From positions 2,666,001-2,730,000 of the forward strand of contig JAHQRK010000004.1 in assembly GCA_019828595.1 (NCBI GenBank): 64,000 nucleotides of DNA. Direction: 5' to 3'. Under the pieces are notes generated by a model that saw only the letters and a list, made by a program, of their open reading frames with translations, ran no database searches and had not been told where the DNA came from. Within the stretch, counting starts at the first letter, position 1. Each line of letters begins with the position of its first letter. Source of the stretch: Aphanomyces cochlioides. Its lineage: Eukaryota > Oomycota > Saprolegniomycetes > Saprolegniales > Verrucalvaceae. Below, one piece after another: positions 1-8,403 of the stretch. Position numbers and translations under genes: made by a program.

Positions 1-569
1 TACATCGCCACGGCTTCTTGACACCCGCTGAGGTCTTTTTCGTCGAACCAGTCTTTGTCGAGTCCATCCGGGCGTTGAAACTTCCAGTTGACTTGGTATT
101 GAATAGTTGAAATTCGATTTCGCATTGATGCCACTTCGCGGTGGTCATCGATAAACAACACTTCATCGATGTCATCATCGTCGGTTGGAATTCGCAGAGT
201 GCGTGGGCGGTTGGTTGGGGCATCAGCCGTTGTCGCATTCGTTTGTGGCCTGGCTGGAACAGAAACATCGTCCAATAGATCCATGAGGGATGGTAGCGGA
301 GATCCATTGTCATTGCCCAAGGGGTCAAATTCGCGGGTGCTCGAGTTCAAAATGGACATATCAGGAGTAAATTGGTGTTCTTCAGTTGTAACTGGACTTG
401 AAGGACGAGTGTCGGATGATTGCGTCATAGGTACAGAAATCTCAACTCCATCCACTCCCTCAAGAGTAATCCCTGGAGACATCGAGCTCCCCACACCTCG
501 TGTAGTTATGGGTCTCGACGTCTGCGCGGGGAGTACGCTATCGGCAGTGAAAATCGTTGAAGCTTCCAT
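1..569 (-). CDS. Chromodomain-like protein, 5' part only (runs off the window)
   Basis: My own minus-strand reading is open from about 752 to the window edge at 1; an in-frame TGA lies at 753-755 and the first ATG is at 567-569, giving about 189 residues before the edge. The N-terminal ~125 residues are Ser/Thr/Pro rich and low in complexity. An acidic DDDD-I-D-E stretch follows, then a segment with chromodomain spacing: EVLFIDDHRE, an aromatic core YQVNWKFQ, then DWFDEKDL and a Cys. Chromodomains bind methylated histone tails and occur in host chromatin proteins and at the C-terminus of some retroelement integrases; here no integrase or RT motif is visible in the readable part. It lies on the same strand just downstream of LINE A ORF2, so it could be a host gene whose 5' region was hit by the LINE, a retroelement remnant, or less likely a third LINE ORF. 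The start could also lie in an upstream exon. Confidence 0.5.
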   Translation of the reverse strand, partial: MEASTIFTADSVLPAQTSRPITTRGVGSSMSPGITLEGVDGVEISVPMTQSSDTRPSSPVTTEEHQFTPDMSILNSSTREFDPLGNDNGSPLPSLMDLLDDVSVPARPQTNATTADAPTNRPRTLRIPTDDDDIDEVLFIDDHREVASMRNRISTIQYQVNWKFQRPDGLDKDWFDEKDLSGCQEAVAM

Positions 570-782
570 TGTTGTTGTCTTGGGTAAAATCAAAAGTGAG
601 TCTTGGAGAATTGTTTTGAGATTCTCACTGAACTTATTCTCAGTTGCGACACTTGAGTCAGGCACGATTTGATTGGGCAGTGAAATGTTTTGCGCGGATC
701 GTGAGTGATGGTCGCCAGGATTCCCAATCAAAAATTCAGCTGGGATACCAAGTCAAGAATACAGCTGGGGCTTGTAATCAAA
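570..782 (-). other. Interval between LINE A ORF2 stop and chromodomain ORF; LINE A 3' end not resolved
   Basis: The first bases after the ORF2 stop (minus strand) contain ACAAGCCCCA followed by a T-rich stretch, which weakly resembles the start of the family-B 3'UTR (also AACAAGCCCCA). No copy of the family-B terminal sequence (CCTCCCCATTGCAG) and no 14-nt tRNA stub can be found, so the expected 3' target-site duplication is missing. No poly(A) tract is visible. The right part of this interval is probably LINE 3'UTR and the left part belongs to the neighbouring reading frame, but I cannot place the boundary. Confidence 0.4.
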
Positions 783-3700
783 TTACTGGTGTTCAACTCG
801 AAAAGACATGGGATATTTTTCGAATAGCTCGTTGTATCCAGCTTGAGAGAAAAGGACTGAGACCGCTTCGATGATGTTTCGATAGTCGAAGTCGTCAGGC
901 GAGAGCAAACGAATTGTTCGCCTGATGGAAGCTGTCCAACTGACAAATATAATCTCGTTCCATAGTAAAATCGGTAGAGGCCTTTTGCCATCGAACTTGG
1001 TTGCATTTCTTTGAGTCCATAAGGAGTACGTGATGGAAGCACAAAGGAGGGACCATAATTTGAATAATGCGTCATGCAGGTGTTTTCCTCGCGTATTGGT
1101 CTTGAAGCGACTGATATTCGTGGTGGTTGCCCAATCAAACTTAACACCATAAGCTCTCCATGCTCGCTCTTGGAACATCCAAACTTGATGTACATGATGA
1201 CATGTATGGAAGGCATGATGAAAAGTCTCAACATCCGAGCAATCTTCATAGACACAACAAATAGCGTCAGGGTTTTGGATCTGCATATAGGAAAACCTCG
1301 AGTTGACGGGTAACATCTTCATGTGCAATCGAAACCATACATCGCCTTGAACAGGTGGAGGTAGATTACACACAGTACGAATGAGACGGATATACTTTGC
1401 TATGTCTTTGTCAGTTCTTGTCGTAGTCTTCATAGGATGTATAGCTTCAGTCTGGGGGGCGTGGTAAGCTAAATGCACCACGTTTTTCTTGGGCCACGAC
1501 TCGAAAGGTAAATCAGCATCCTTGATTCTGGCTGTAAACGGATGTTGACAAGTCGGGACATTAGGCAGTGGCGACCCTTGCCGAATGTCAAACGATCGAA
1601 CAACTTTGTCGAAGATTCGTGTGAGTTGATTGTAAATGTCGGTTGTGCGGGGCAATGTGGCAAAGTCCATGACTCCGTCCTGGTTTAGACAAACTTGGGC
1701 AGCTGGATTGTTCGACGACATTCGGTTCACGAACATGGTCTCTGTTGGCCAAGCGCCATGTGGGGTCAGGAAATCCTTCAGGCATCTGAGACCATTTTTG
1801 GCCCCGTGGCGGCACCAGAGACGCATGTCTTCATCTTTCACGACATTTGCTAACATCTTAGCAGAGCCGAAGTGCATTGCGTCGTAGGCTGTGAGCCATA
1901 CCGGGAGGTTCAGTACCGTGTCGAGATTTGGAGGCACGCCGATTCGCTTACTCATGTCTGTGGCTGACCAATGTTTCCAAGTATCAAGCCACAGTGGATG
2001 GAGCTCGCGAAGCAAAAGCCACTTGGAGCTTGCATTTGGGTAGTATGAAAGAAAATCGAATGGGTGACTGTCTCGGAATAACTGATGTATTGTGCGGCTA
2101 AATTGTCGCTGTACAAGTTTCTTCCACACCAGGATTTCACCAGGAGAATCGGCAGACATAAAGAGCTGTAAACGAAGAAGACGTTGTGTTCGCAGCCTCG
2201 ATGCAATGTGGGGGATTCCCAGGCCTAAAGGCTTGTCGTACTGCCACCTTCTATGGATTGAGGGACGGTAACTCTCATCGAGCTGGGTCTTGCGGCAAAG
2301 TATGAACTTGTTTAACATTTGTTGCCACGTAACGACCATAGCAGGAGGCACAGGTACAACGGCTGTTACATGCCACAACATAGATAGCAACATCGTGGAG
2401 GCAATAAGCTTTCGGCCCTGCAATGTCCTTGCTCGTTTACCCCATAGTTGAAAGGACGAGATGAATTTGTCGTTGAGTTTTTGAAGTTGGGAGTCAGCCG
2501 AAAGTCGATGGCCAAAGAGAATACCAAGATATTTCGTACACTGACCAGTTGGTACGATATTGAGCAAACCATCTGCTTCGATGTCTTCTTGATCGAGATG
2601 GTCGTTGAGAACCAAGGTCATGCACTTGGAACGATTCAGACGGGCCCCTGAAGCCGTGCAAAACTCTTCCACAATTGCCATTTGCTCCACAGCAGATTGC
2701 AGCGAGTTTGATAACAACGTCGAGTCGTCGGCAAAGAATATACTCGTAATAACTGAGTCGTGGGGGAGAGCGATTCCAAGATGTGGGGACGCTCGGAGCA
2801 TCTCACCTAGAGGTTCTAGGTATAGGACGAACAGTAGGCATGATAAAGGACAGCCTTGTTTGACGCCTCGGATAGGTCGGATCTTAGGGCCAAGCTCGCC
2901 ATTGAAGATGATCTGGACCAAAGGTGAGTCGTACAAAAGAGCTACCCACGCAATGAAACCATCACCAGTGTTGACTTCTCTCAGCACATCAAGCATAAAT
3001 TCTCGATCCACCATGTCGTACGCTTTCGAAAAGTCAAGGAATGTTGCATAGTAGTCGTGATCTTCGTTGGTGCAAAACGTTTGCAAAGTTTGCACAAGCA
3101 GGACGTGGTCATGCAGCCGTCGTCCTGGGACAAAGCCAGCTTGACTTGGGTGAATGAGATGAGGAGCTACTGTAGCCAGGCGATAAGCGAGGGCACGGGA
3201 TAGTATCTTCACCTCCACTGACATGAGTGCAATAGGTCGGTAGTTTCCAGGATCGCCTCGATCACCAGCTTTGAAGAGCAGAGCCACAGCACTACGCCTT
3301 TGTTGAAGGAGTAGTTTACCGTGGTGGTGAAGTTGGTAGTTGAAGACCCTGACCAGGATTTCGGAGAAAGCCTCGGGTGCTACTTGGAAGAAGGCCGCTG
3401 GCCATCCATCAGGACCAGGAGACTTGTTTGGACTCATTGTCTTGAGAGCACTACACAGCTCGGCTGCTGTGATAGGTCTGTCTAGCTCCTCGCGTTGCTC
3501 ATCATTGAGTTTGCGGGAGATAAACCGTATGACAGCCCTCCGCCTCGCCCGGTTTAGCCGAGGTTGTTCGCCACGAGTGGTAGTCATTATTGCCTTCCAA
3601 TGGGCAGTGAATCTCTCTTTGATAGTGGTAGGATCAGACACGGGAATGCCATCGACGTTGACCGTCGTGATAGGAACCTTGAGTCCTTGTGGCCTTCGAA

Positions 3701-4898
3701 AGAAGTGGCTCGTACCACGTTCGTTGATATTTGCATGAAAATCGAATTGCTGATCCATGCGGTATTGGCGATATTCGATTCTTGCGTTTTCCAGCGCCAA
3801 CCGAGTAGCATCAACGGCAGCCTCGTCGAGCAAGCCAGCTTCGTATGATCGTTGTGCAGATATATGTCTCAGTTTTAGGCTTTTGAGCTCGTGTTGCATG
3901 GATTGGAGGTGGTGGCGATGACATTGTTGTAAACGTCGTTTGATTCGCTTAAGCCACCCATACCAGACGGCTCCCATGTTTGTCGATTCGTCCGCACGCA
4001 TCTCAGAGAGGAGGTGTGATGCCTCTTCTCGTATGGCTTTGATGACGAGCGGGTCTTTGAGTAGCTCTCTCGGCAGCCTCCAGTAGCCACGGGTCGTGGG
4101 TGTATGACTTGTAGAGAGAACGACAGTGTGCTCCAAGTGATCTCCGGCAAAGCTGTTAGTGGCATATTTTGAGCTTTGGTAGGATTGGGCAACTAAATCT
4201 TGGTCAATGAACCAGTAGTCCAGACGATTGCTTCGTCCTGGACCGCTTGCCAGTCTTTCGTGAGGGTGGTGTAGGCGCCACGCGTCGATGACTCCTAGTT
4301 GTGACAGCCAGGCAAGACATTCGACTTTTCCAAAGGTGTGATCTTGCCGTGGTTTGGAAGCATCGAGGTGTTCGTTGACAGGAAGGTTAAAATCTCCCCC
4401 AACCAGGTGTACACTGTTAGCTTCAAAAGCGCGAGGGAGACTGTCAAAGAAACTAGCCCGATGTTGAGGGGTAACTGGCGCGTAAATGTTGTGGATGTAG
4501 ACTGGGGTTTCATCCCAGTACGTTTTGATCACAATATAACGGCCAGGGATATCGTGTTGTGATAAGTGCACCAGGCTTGAGAATCCAGGCATCGATTCGT
4601 GAAAGTATGATGCAACGCCACATCGACGGTTGTTCAAATTGTCCGTGCGGGTTGTTCGTAAGTCGTTGGTAAAAAGTTTGTACTTGCTAACACCCACTTC
4701 GTTGTCGAGGTGAGTGTGGAAAGTGTCAAGATGTTTTGCGTTGTTGAGTTTCGTTTCTTGAAAGAGAACAGCTTGTGTCGGTTTCCGAAGACGCCGTGCA
4801 ACAAGATGTCCGTTTTCTTTCAGCCCATTGAGGTTGCTCGTCGTCACTTCAAGTATGGGGAGCTTGACAAAATGACCAGCCGCGACCACTTTAGCCAC
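783..4898 (-). CDS. LINE A ORF2: APE endonuclease / reverse transcriptase
   Basis: About 1371 codons. The N-terminal ~260 residues form an exonuclease-endonuclease-phosphatase (APE-like) domain: TSNLNGLKEN, QETK, NIYAP, GGDFNL, NRLDYWF and AGDH supply the expected catalytic Asn, Glu, Asp and His. The central reverse transcriptase has ALLFKAGDRGDPGNYRP, PSQAGFVPGRRL, TFLDFSKAYD, GVKQGCPLS and the catalytic FADD (second and third catalytic Asp at about residues 724-725), then KYLGILFG. A Cys/His cluster near the C-terminus (CCVYEDC followed by HHAFHTC) looks like the zf-RVT finger. The enzyme would nick the target and prime reverse transcription of LINE RNA there. Oddity: the codon at 4896-4898 is GTG, an in-frame TAG lies 24 nt upstream, and the first in-frame ATG is only inside the endonuclease domain. 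The product therefore needs non-AUG initiation, reinitiation or a +1 shift from ORF1, or the copy is dead. No internal stop is present. Confidence 0.88.
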   Translation of the reverse strand: MAKVVAAGHFVKLPILEVTTSNLNGLKENGHLVARRLRKPTQAVLFQETKLNNAKHLDTFHTHLDNEVGVSKYKLFTNDLRTTRTDNLNNRRCGVASYFHESMPGFSSLVHLSQHDIPGRYIVIKTYWDETPVYIHNIYAPVTPQHRASFFDSLPRAFEANSVHLVGGDFNLPVNEHLDASKPRQDHTFGKVECLAWLSQLGVIDAWRLHHPHERLASGPGRSNRLDYWFIDQDLVAQSYQSSKYATNSFAGDHLEHTVVLSTSHTPTTRGYWRLPRELLKDPLVIKAIREEASHLLSEMRADESTNMGAVWYGWLKRIKRRLQQCHRHHLQSMQHELKSLKLRHISAQRSYEAGLLDEAAVDATRLALENARIEYRQYRMDQQFDFHANINERGTSHFFRRPQGLKVPITTVNVDGIPVSDPTTIKERFTAHWKAIMTTTRGEQPRLNRARRRAVIRFISRKLNDEQREELDRPITAAELCSALKTMSPNKSPGPDGWPAAFFQVAPEAFSEILVRVFNYQLHHHGKLLLQQRRSAVALLFKAGDRGDPGNYRPIALMSVEVKILSRALAYRLATVAPHLIHPSQAGFVPGRRLHDHVLLVQTLQTFCTNEDHDYYATFLDFSKAYDMVDREFMLDVLREVNTGDGFIAWVALLYDSPLVQIIFNGELGPKIRPIRGVKQGCPLSCLLFVLYLEPLGEMLRASPHLGIALPHDSVITSIFFADDSTLLSNSLQSAVEQMAIVEEFCTASGARLNRSKCMTLVLNDHLDQEDIEADGLLNIVPTGQCTKYLGILFGHRLSADSQLQKLNDKFISSFQLWGKRARTLQGRKLIASTMLLSMLWHVTAVVPVPPAMVVTWQQMLNKFILCRKTQLDESYRPSIHRRWQYDKPLGLGIPHIASRLRTQRLLRLQLFMSADSPGEILVWKKLVQRQFSRTIHQLFRDSHPFDFLSYYPNASSKWLLLRELHPLWLDTWKHWSATDMSKRIGVPPNLDTVLNLPVWLTAYDAMHFGSAKMLANVVKDEDMRLWCRHGAKNGLRCLKDFLTPHGAWPTETMFVNRMSSNNPAAQVCLNQDGVMDFATLPRTTDIYNQLTRIFDKVVRSFDIRQGSPLPNVPTCQHPFTARIKDADLPFESWPKKNVVHLAYHAPQTEAIHPMKTTTRTDKDIAKYIRLIRTVCNLPPPVQGDVWFRLHMKMLPVNSRFSYMQIQNPDAICCVYEDCSDVETFHHAFHTCHHVHQVWMFQERAWRAYGVKFDWATTTNISRFKTNTRGKHLHDALFKLWSLLCASITYSLWTQRNATKFDGKRPLPILLWNEIIFVSWTASIRRTIRLLSPDDFDYRNIIEAVSVLFSQAGYNELFEKYPMSFRVEHQ

Positions 4899-7356
4899 GG
4901 GAAGCGATCGTTGTGAGATCCGCTAGGTCGCCGTGAATTAAAGTAGGTTCGCTTGGGTGAAACATGACTTGATTGTGGAGAGTGATATCCAAATCGTTGC
5001 TTTCGTGTAGTTGAAGGATTTTTGTCATGATGTGACACATCGATTCTCCGTCGCCAGTGTACATGAATTCCATTCTGTTCCATATGTGGAGGCCAAGGTC
5101 GGTGTACATCAGGAGTGACATGAGCGTTTCGGAGGATAGACTGCGTTTACCAAGGCGAGAGGGTAACGCTGTCACTGGACTTTTTGTTGAGGCCAAAATT
5201 GCCGCATCGCTATTGAAATATAGTGGAGCATGAACTGCCATCAATACTTCTGCAATGGCCAGCACTTCTTCGACTTCAACTCTGTTGAGGACGATGTCAT
5301 CATCGGTGATGATTGCCTCGATGAGTGGGAGGTTGTTGACCATCTTCTGGTCACTGAACACCGAGATCACGTGGTCGTGAGTGATTGGAGTGCCGAATGT
5401 TGCCTCGTAGAGCTGACCAAAAGATTTTGTGCCACCACCAGACGCTCTTAGCCAACGATTAAGCAGTCGAAGACGAACAAAGTATTCGAAGCTGTCACGA
5501 TTGGAGACAAAAATTTGGTGCAGTTGCAGTCCAAATTCGATTGGCGCACGTTCTAGATGGATGCAGATCGTGTCAACACGCCCGTCCGTAATCAATTTCA
5601 ATAAGTTGAAGGAATCGTGCGCTAACGCTTCCTTAACTTGGGCCGGGATATGTTGTGGTGCGTTTTGAGCCTTGGTGTCAAGGTCGTTGAGCTCGGCAAG
5701 TATGGCATCGAGAGACTTCTCAAACCTTTGGATTGAGCCCTCGTGGGGTTTGATCCCGCTAATGAACTCTTCAGCGGCAACGTGCACCTTGTCACCAGAT
5801 TTGAGTGTCAGCTTTGGAACAATTACTTTGACAGTGGTGTTGCCAACTGTCGTTTCGTGTTCCTCGGGCTCAACATTAGCGCGTTCGTCCAGAGCCGCAA
5901 ACATGTTCGGGGAGATCCAAGGACGATCAGGAGCTGGGATTGAGCCAGCGGAGATTGGGGTTTTCTTTCTTTTGCCTGTAGTTTGAACTTCAGTCCATTC
6001 CTTGTTGCTGTCTCGGGTCGTTTTCTGCCGTTTGGCAGTGGATGTCGAGACAGCGGCGTCTCCCCGTGGGCGGTGAGGGGTTGCGTGAAGTCCATGTTGG
6101 GTGGCGATTACATCGAGGTCAAGGCGCGCGAGCTTCTTGTCACGGTAAAACCATCCTTGACCAAACACGCGGAGGCACCGACCCTTGAAAATGAATTCTT
6201 CAATTGATCGACCGTCATTGTGCATAGATTCGGGTATAGCTGTCCCTTCAAAATACAAGCGATAACGAGAGCTAGCCAAGCCAGTCGTCGAGGAAACTGT
6301 GGAGTATGAGCCCCACAAAAAGCGCGGCTCAAGCTTTGACATGATGCTGAACATGAGACGTTCTTCATCCTGTCCTTGGAGACCAGATGGGATATCGATG
6401 AAATATCCATCAAGTATATGGGGCTCAGTCATGACAAATCTCTGAGAGCTGCCATCCTTTGCCACTTGGATCTTGAGAGAGACTCCACGCAGCTTTTTAA
6501 GAGCATCTTCAGAGGCTATGCCCCACTTGAGAAGACGATTGGAGACATCTTTCTCGCACTTGATGACATCGACAAATGCATCGTCCAAATCAAGCGCTTG
6601 GTTGTCAAACAATAGAGATGTCATTGCCTTGGAGATGTCGATGTATTTGGTGTATTGGCCAGTGGACATTTGTAGCCAGCCAACAACATCTCTGGGGGAA
6701 TGTTTTTGGATGGGCAAAGTGTCGTCAAACGTGAGAGATCCTGTCGCGCGTTTTTGCAACAAGGACGCCAGCTCGGCCATAGTTGGTCGATAATGGCCGA
6801 CGTCACTGTTCCGCTGAGCCTTGGCAGATTTAGCTCTCTGCTTGGCTTGGAATTCCCACACGCATTCGTTTGGCTTTTTGGTCGAGGTGTTCGACTCGGG
6901 TGGTATTGGCACGGAGCGTGTTGTAGCAGGAGGCGAGGCATCGATTTGAGCTTCAGGCTCCATTTCCACATCAACATTGGTGTCGCGAATCGATTGGTCT
7001 TCAGAGCGCGGCTCCAGCTCAGTGGCTTGAGTAATCGGTGGGGTATGTGGTTGGTTGTTGTTGGAGATATCCTCTATGTCTTCATCAGGCATCGGAGAAA
7101 CATTATCCTTGTTGACAGTTTTGTCGCTGGTACGAGCGCTTGGTAATGGCACGCGACCACCGAGTGTAGCAAGACGTATGGGCGGTTGAGCAGCAGGCGG
7201 AGTTTTGTCGATGATTGAGTCAGGTTCATCGTCATCATCATCGTCAACAATCACCTCCATGATACTAGAAGCGTCCGAGGTATTGCGAAAGGGAGAGGCA
7301 GAAAAAGCTGAGGGCTTGTGTGCATGAGCACGGCTGGAAGAGCGGGTAGTCGCCAT
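4891..7356 (-). CDS. LINE A ORF1 protein (nucleic-acid-binding type, inferred)
   Basis: 821 residues from an ATG at 7354-7356 to TAA at 4891-4893, overlapping the ORF2 frame by 8 nt. The N-terminal ~170 residues are acidic and Ser/Thr/Pro rich (a run of D around residue 40). A conserved core shared with family B follows (VGWLQMSTGQYTK, PRFLWGSY, RYRLYFEG, FKGRCLRVFGQGWFYRDKKL), then basic patches (AKRQKTT, GKRKKT) that could be nuclear-localisation or RNA-binding segments, and a C-terminal part beginning near WISPNMFAALDE. I see no CCHC zinc knuckle. By position and by analogy with other LINEs it should package the element RNA; the fold itself is not recognised. It lacks the FSK-repeat extension present in family B, which explains most of the length difference (821 versus 999 residues). 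Confidence 0.8.
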   Translation of the reverse strand: MATTRSSSRAHAHKPSAFSASPFRNTSDASSIMEVIVDDDDDDEPDSIIDKTPPAAQPPIRLATLGGRVPLPSARTSDKTVNKDNVSPMPDEDIEDISNNNQPHTPPITQATELEPRSEDQSIRDTNVDVEMEPEAQIDASPPATTRSVPIPPESNTSTKKPNECVWEFQAKQRAKSAKAQRNSDVGHYRPTMAELASLLQKRATGSLTFDDTLPIQKHSPRDVVGWLQMSTGQYTKYIDISKAMTSLLFDNQALDLDDAFVDVIKCEKDVSNRLLKWGIASEDALKKLRGVSLKIQVAKDGSSQRFVMTEPHILDGYFIDIPSGLQGQDEERLMFSIMSKLEPRFLWGSYSTVSSTTGLASSRYRLYFEGTAIPESMHNDGRSIEEFIFKGRCLRVFGQGWFYRDKKLARLDLDVIATQHGLHATPHRPRGDAAVSTSTAKRQKTTRDSNKEWTEVQTTGKRKKTPISAGSIPAPDRPWISPNMFAALDERANVEPEEHETTVGNTTVKVIVPKLTLKSGDKVHVAAEEFISGIKPHEGSIQRFEKSLDAILAELNDLDTKAQNAPQHIPAQVKEALAHDSFNLLKLITDGRVDTICIHLERAPIEFGLQLHQIFVSNRDSFEYFVRLRLLNRWLRASGGGTKSFGQLYEATFGTPITHDHVISVFSDQKMVNNLPLIEAIITDDDIVLNRVEVEEVLAIAEVLMAVHAPLYFNSDAAILASTKSPVTALPSRLGKRSLSSETLMSLLMYTDLGLHIWNRMEFMYTGDGESMCHIMTKILQLHESNDLDITLHNQVMFHPSEPTLIHGDLADLTTIASRG

Positions 7357-7407
7357 GTTGTCAGTTTTGGACAGTGGTACTGCGGGGTAGCTGGCAAATT
7401 GGAAACT
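7357..7407 (-). promoter_or_regulatory. LINE A 5' leader, abutting the tRNA gene
   Basis: This 51-nt leader separates the ORF1 ATG from the element 5' end. It carries the variant containing CAGTTTTGGACAG, shared with copy B5 (63145-63195); copies B1, B2 and B3 carry CAGATAGCGTAGAG at the same place. Any Pol II promoter of the element must lie within this leader, downstream of it, or in the adjoining tRNA gene. The leader also replaces the native 5' flank of the tRNA gene at 7408. Confidence 0.6.
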
Positions 7408-7414
7408 GCCCGTC

Positions 7415-7426
7415 TAGCTCAGTCGG
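7415..7426 (+). promoter_or_regulatory. Pol III A box; LINE integration site lies inside it
   Basis: TAGCTCAGTCGG (tRNA nt 8-19) matches the eukaryotic A-box pattern. The family-B LINEs integrate between the A and G of TAGCTCA|GTCGG, so the A box is split in every stub and rebuilt in every downstream tRNA copy. Confidence 0.9.
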
Positions 7427-7458
7427 TAGAGCGCAAGGCTCTTAACCTTGTGGTCGTG

Positions 7459-7469
7459 GGTTCGAGCCC
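7459..7469 (+). promoter_or_regulatory. Pol III B box
   Basis: GGTTCGAGCCC (tRNA nt 52-62) matches the B-box consensus GGTTCGANNCC recognised by TFIIIC. It is present in all complete copies and absent from the five stubs, which should therefore be transcriptionally inert. Confidence 0.9.
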
Positions 7470-7484
7470 CACGGTGGGCGCTTC

Positions 7485-7497
7485 TTTTGCTCTTTTT
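7485..7497 (+). terminator. Pol III terminator (TTTT then TTTTT)
   Basis: A T4 run at 7485-7488 begins 5 nt after the tRNA, and a T5 backup follows at 7493-7497. The same two runs follow every tRNA copy in the window at the same offset. Confidence 0.9.
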
Positions 7498-8403
7498 GGG
7501 TCCCAGACATACATTCCTCTCACACACAATCCCCACTTTTTAAAACACTTGATCCCTCCAACTGCAGCTTCTTTGTCTGACAATACCTCCGTCCTTCCAA
7601 GCCTTCACTCCACGACTATGTGATATGGTCGACTATGTGATGGAGTGGTCTACACAATACCGTCGAGGATGTGATGACGGTCGAAAACATGATACCGTCG
7701 AGTCTGGGATATAGTGCGTGTGAGTCCACGAAGTTCACGGTGCAATGGCATACGTCATTTTGTGCAGCGCGTGAGACGGTCGAGTCTGTGAGACGGTGGA
7801 AAAGTGTGAAAACGTATAGTCAGTCTGTGAGGCAGTGACGTATGTGACGAGGTCGGATAAATGGCGGAGTTTGTGCCACTGTAGAATATGTGATTCAGTG
7901 CTGCATGTGAAGAGATGGAATGCGTGATACGTGACTCGGTGGCGCCACGGATAAGTTGGCGTATGCGATATCGTGGCGTCTACGATGCGGTAGAGTGTGT
8001 GGTGGAGTAGACTTTGTGAGTGGAATATATGTTGTGTATGATGGCGTGATGTCTGTGACGCAGTGGAGTATGTGATGCAGTGGACAATGTGATGCGAGGT
8101 TGATACGTTGGAGTCCTTGGTGGATATATGTTCCTTCCTAGGCAGGTTGGGAAGCTGTCGAGTTGAACAACCGTAGGACTTGGTATAGAACGTGTGTAAT
8201 GCATGGCGTCGTCATCGAATGGAATGGTTGTGGTGGAAAAGTAAGTTGTGATGTGTGTCGTTTGTCTGTGAGCATGATTTGGTGCGTGGTATGAGTTGGT
8301 GAATACTTTTGTGTCGGAGGTCGGTACTGAGTGTCCCCTGCGTTTTGAGTGTGACAGTGTTCTGGAGTGTGTTGTATGTATGGAGTGTGTATGTCGTCAG
8401 GAA

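Larger units (their letters stand above)
783..7407 (-). mobile_element. LINE family A (non-LTR retrotransposon), minimum extent
   Basis: Two overlapping ORFs (ORF1 then ORF2 with endonuclease and reverse transcriptase) read leftwards. The 5' end is sharp: GGAAACT at 7401-7407 abuts the first base of a complete tRNA-Lys gene at 7408, exactly as in the family-B copies. The 51-nt 5' leader (7357-7407) is identical to that of copy B5 over the readable length, although the proteins of A and B differ at many positions. Unlike family B, there is no tRNA stub at the 3' side, so the copy is either not a simple insertion in the array, has lost its 3' flank, or is a recombinant. The 3' end lies somewhere below 783. 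Confidence 0.85.
7408..7480 (+). tRNA. tRNA-Lys(CTT)
   Basis: Complete 73-nt cloverleaf: acceptor GCCCGTC/GGTGGGC with two G-U pairs, D stem GCTC/GAGC, anticodon stem CAAGG/CCTTG with loop CTCTTAA (anticodon CTT, reading AAG), T arm GTGGG-TTCGAGC-CCCAC, discriminator G, no encoded CCA and no intron. The same 73 nt recur in every intact copy in the window. The 5' flank here is LINE A leader (GGAAACT), not native spacer. Confidence 0.97.

Noticed and set aside
169..672. Plus-strand frame of 167 codons at the left end
   Set aside because: The opposite strand is open across the same span and encodes the chromodomain-like segment, which is the better explanation.
7980..8204. 74-codon minus-strand frame recurring in every unit, with related 62-, 68- and 107-codon frames
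   Set aside because: They recur only because the units are repeated. They overlap tRNA or low-complexity spacer, are partly opposed to one another, and shift with the 17- and 39-bp repeats; none shows a domain.
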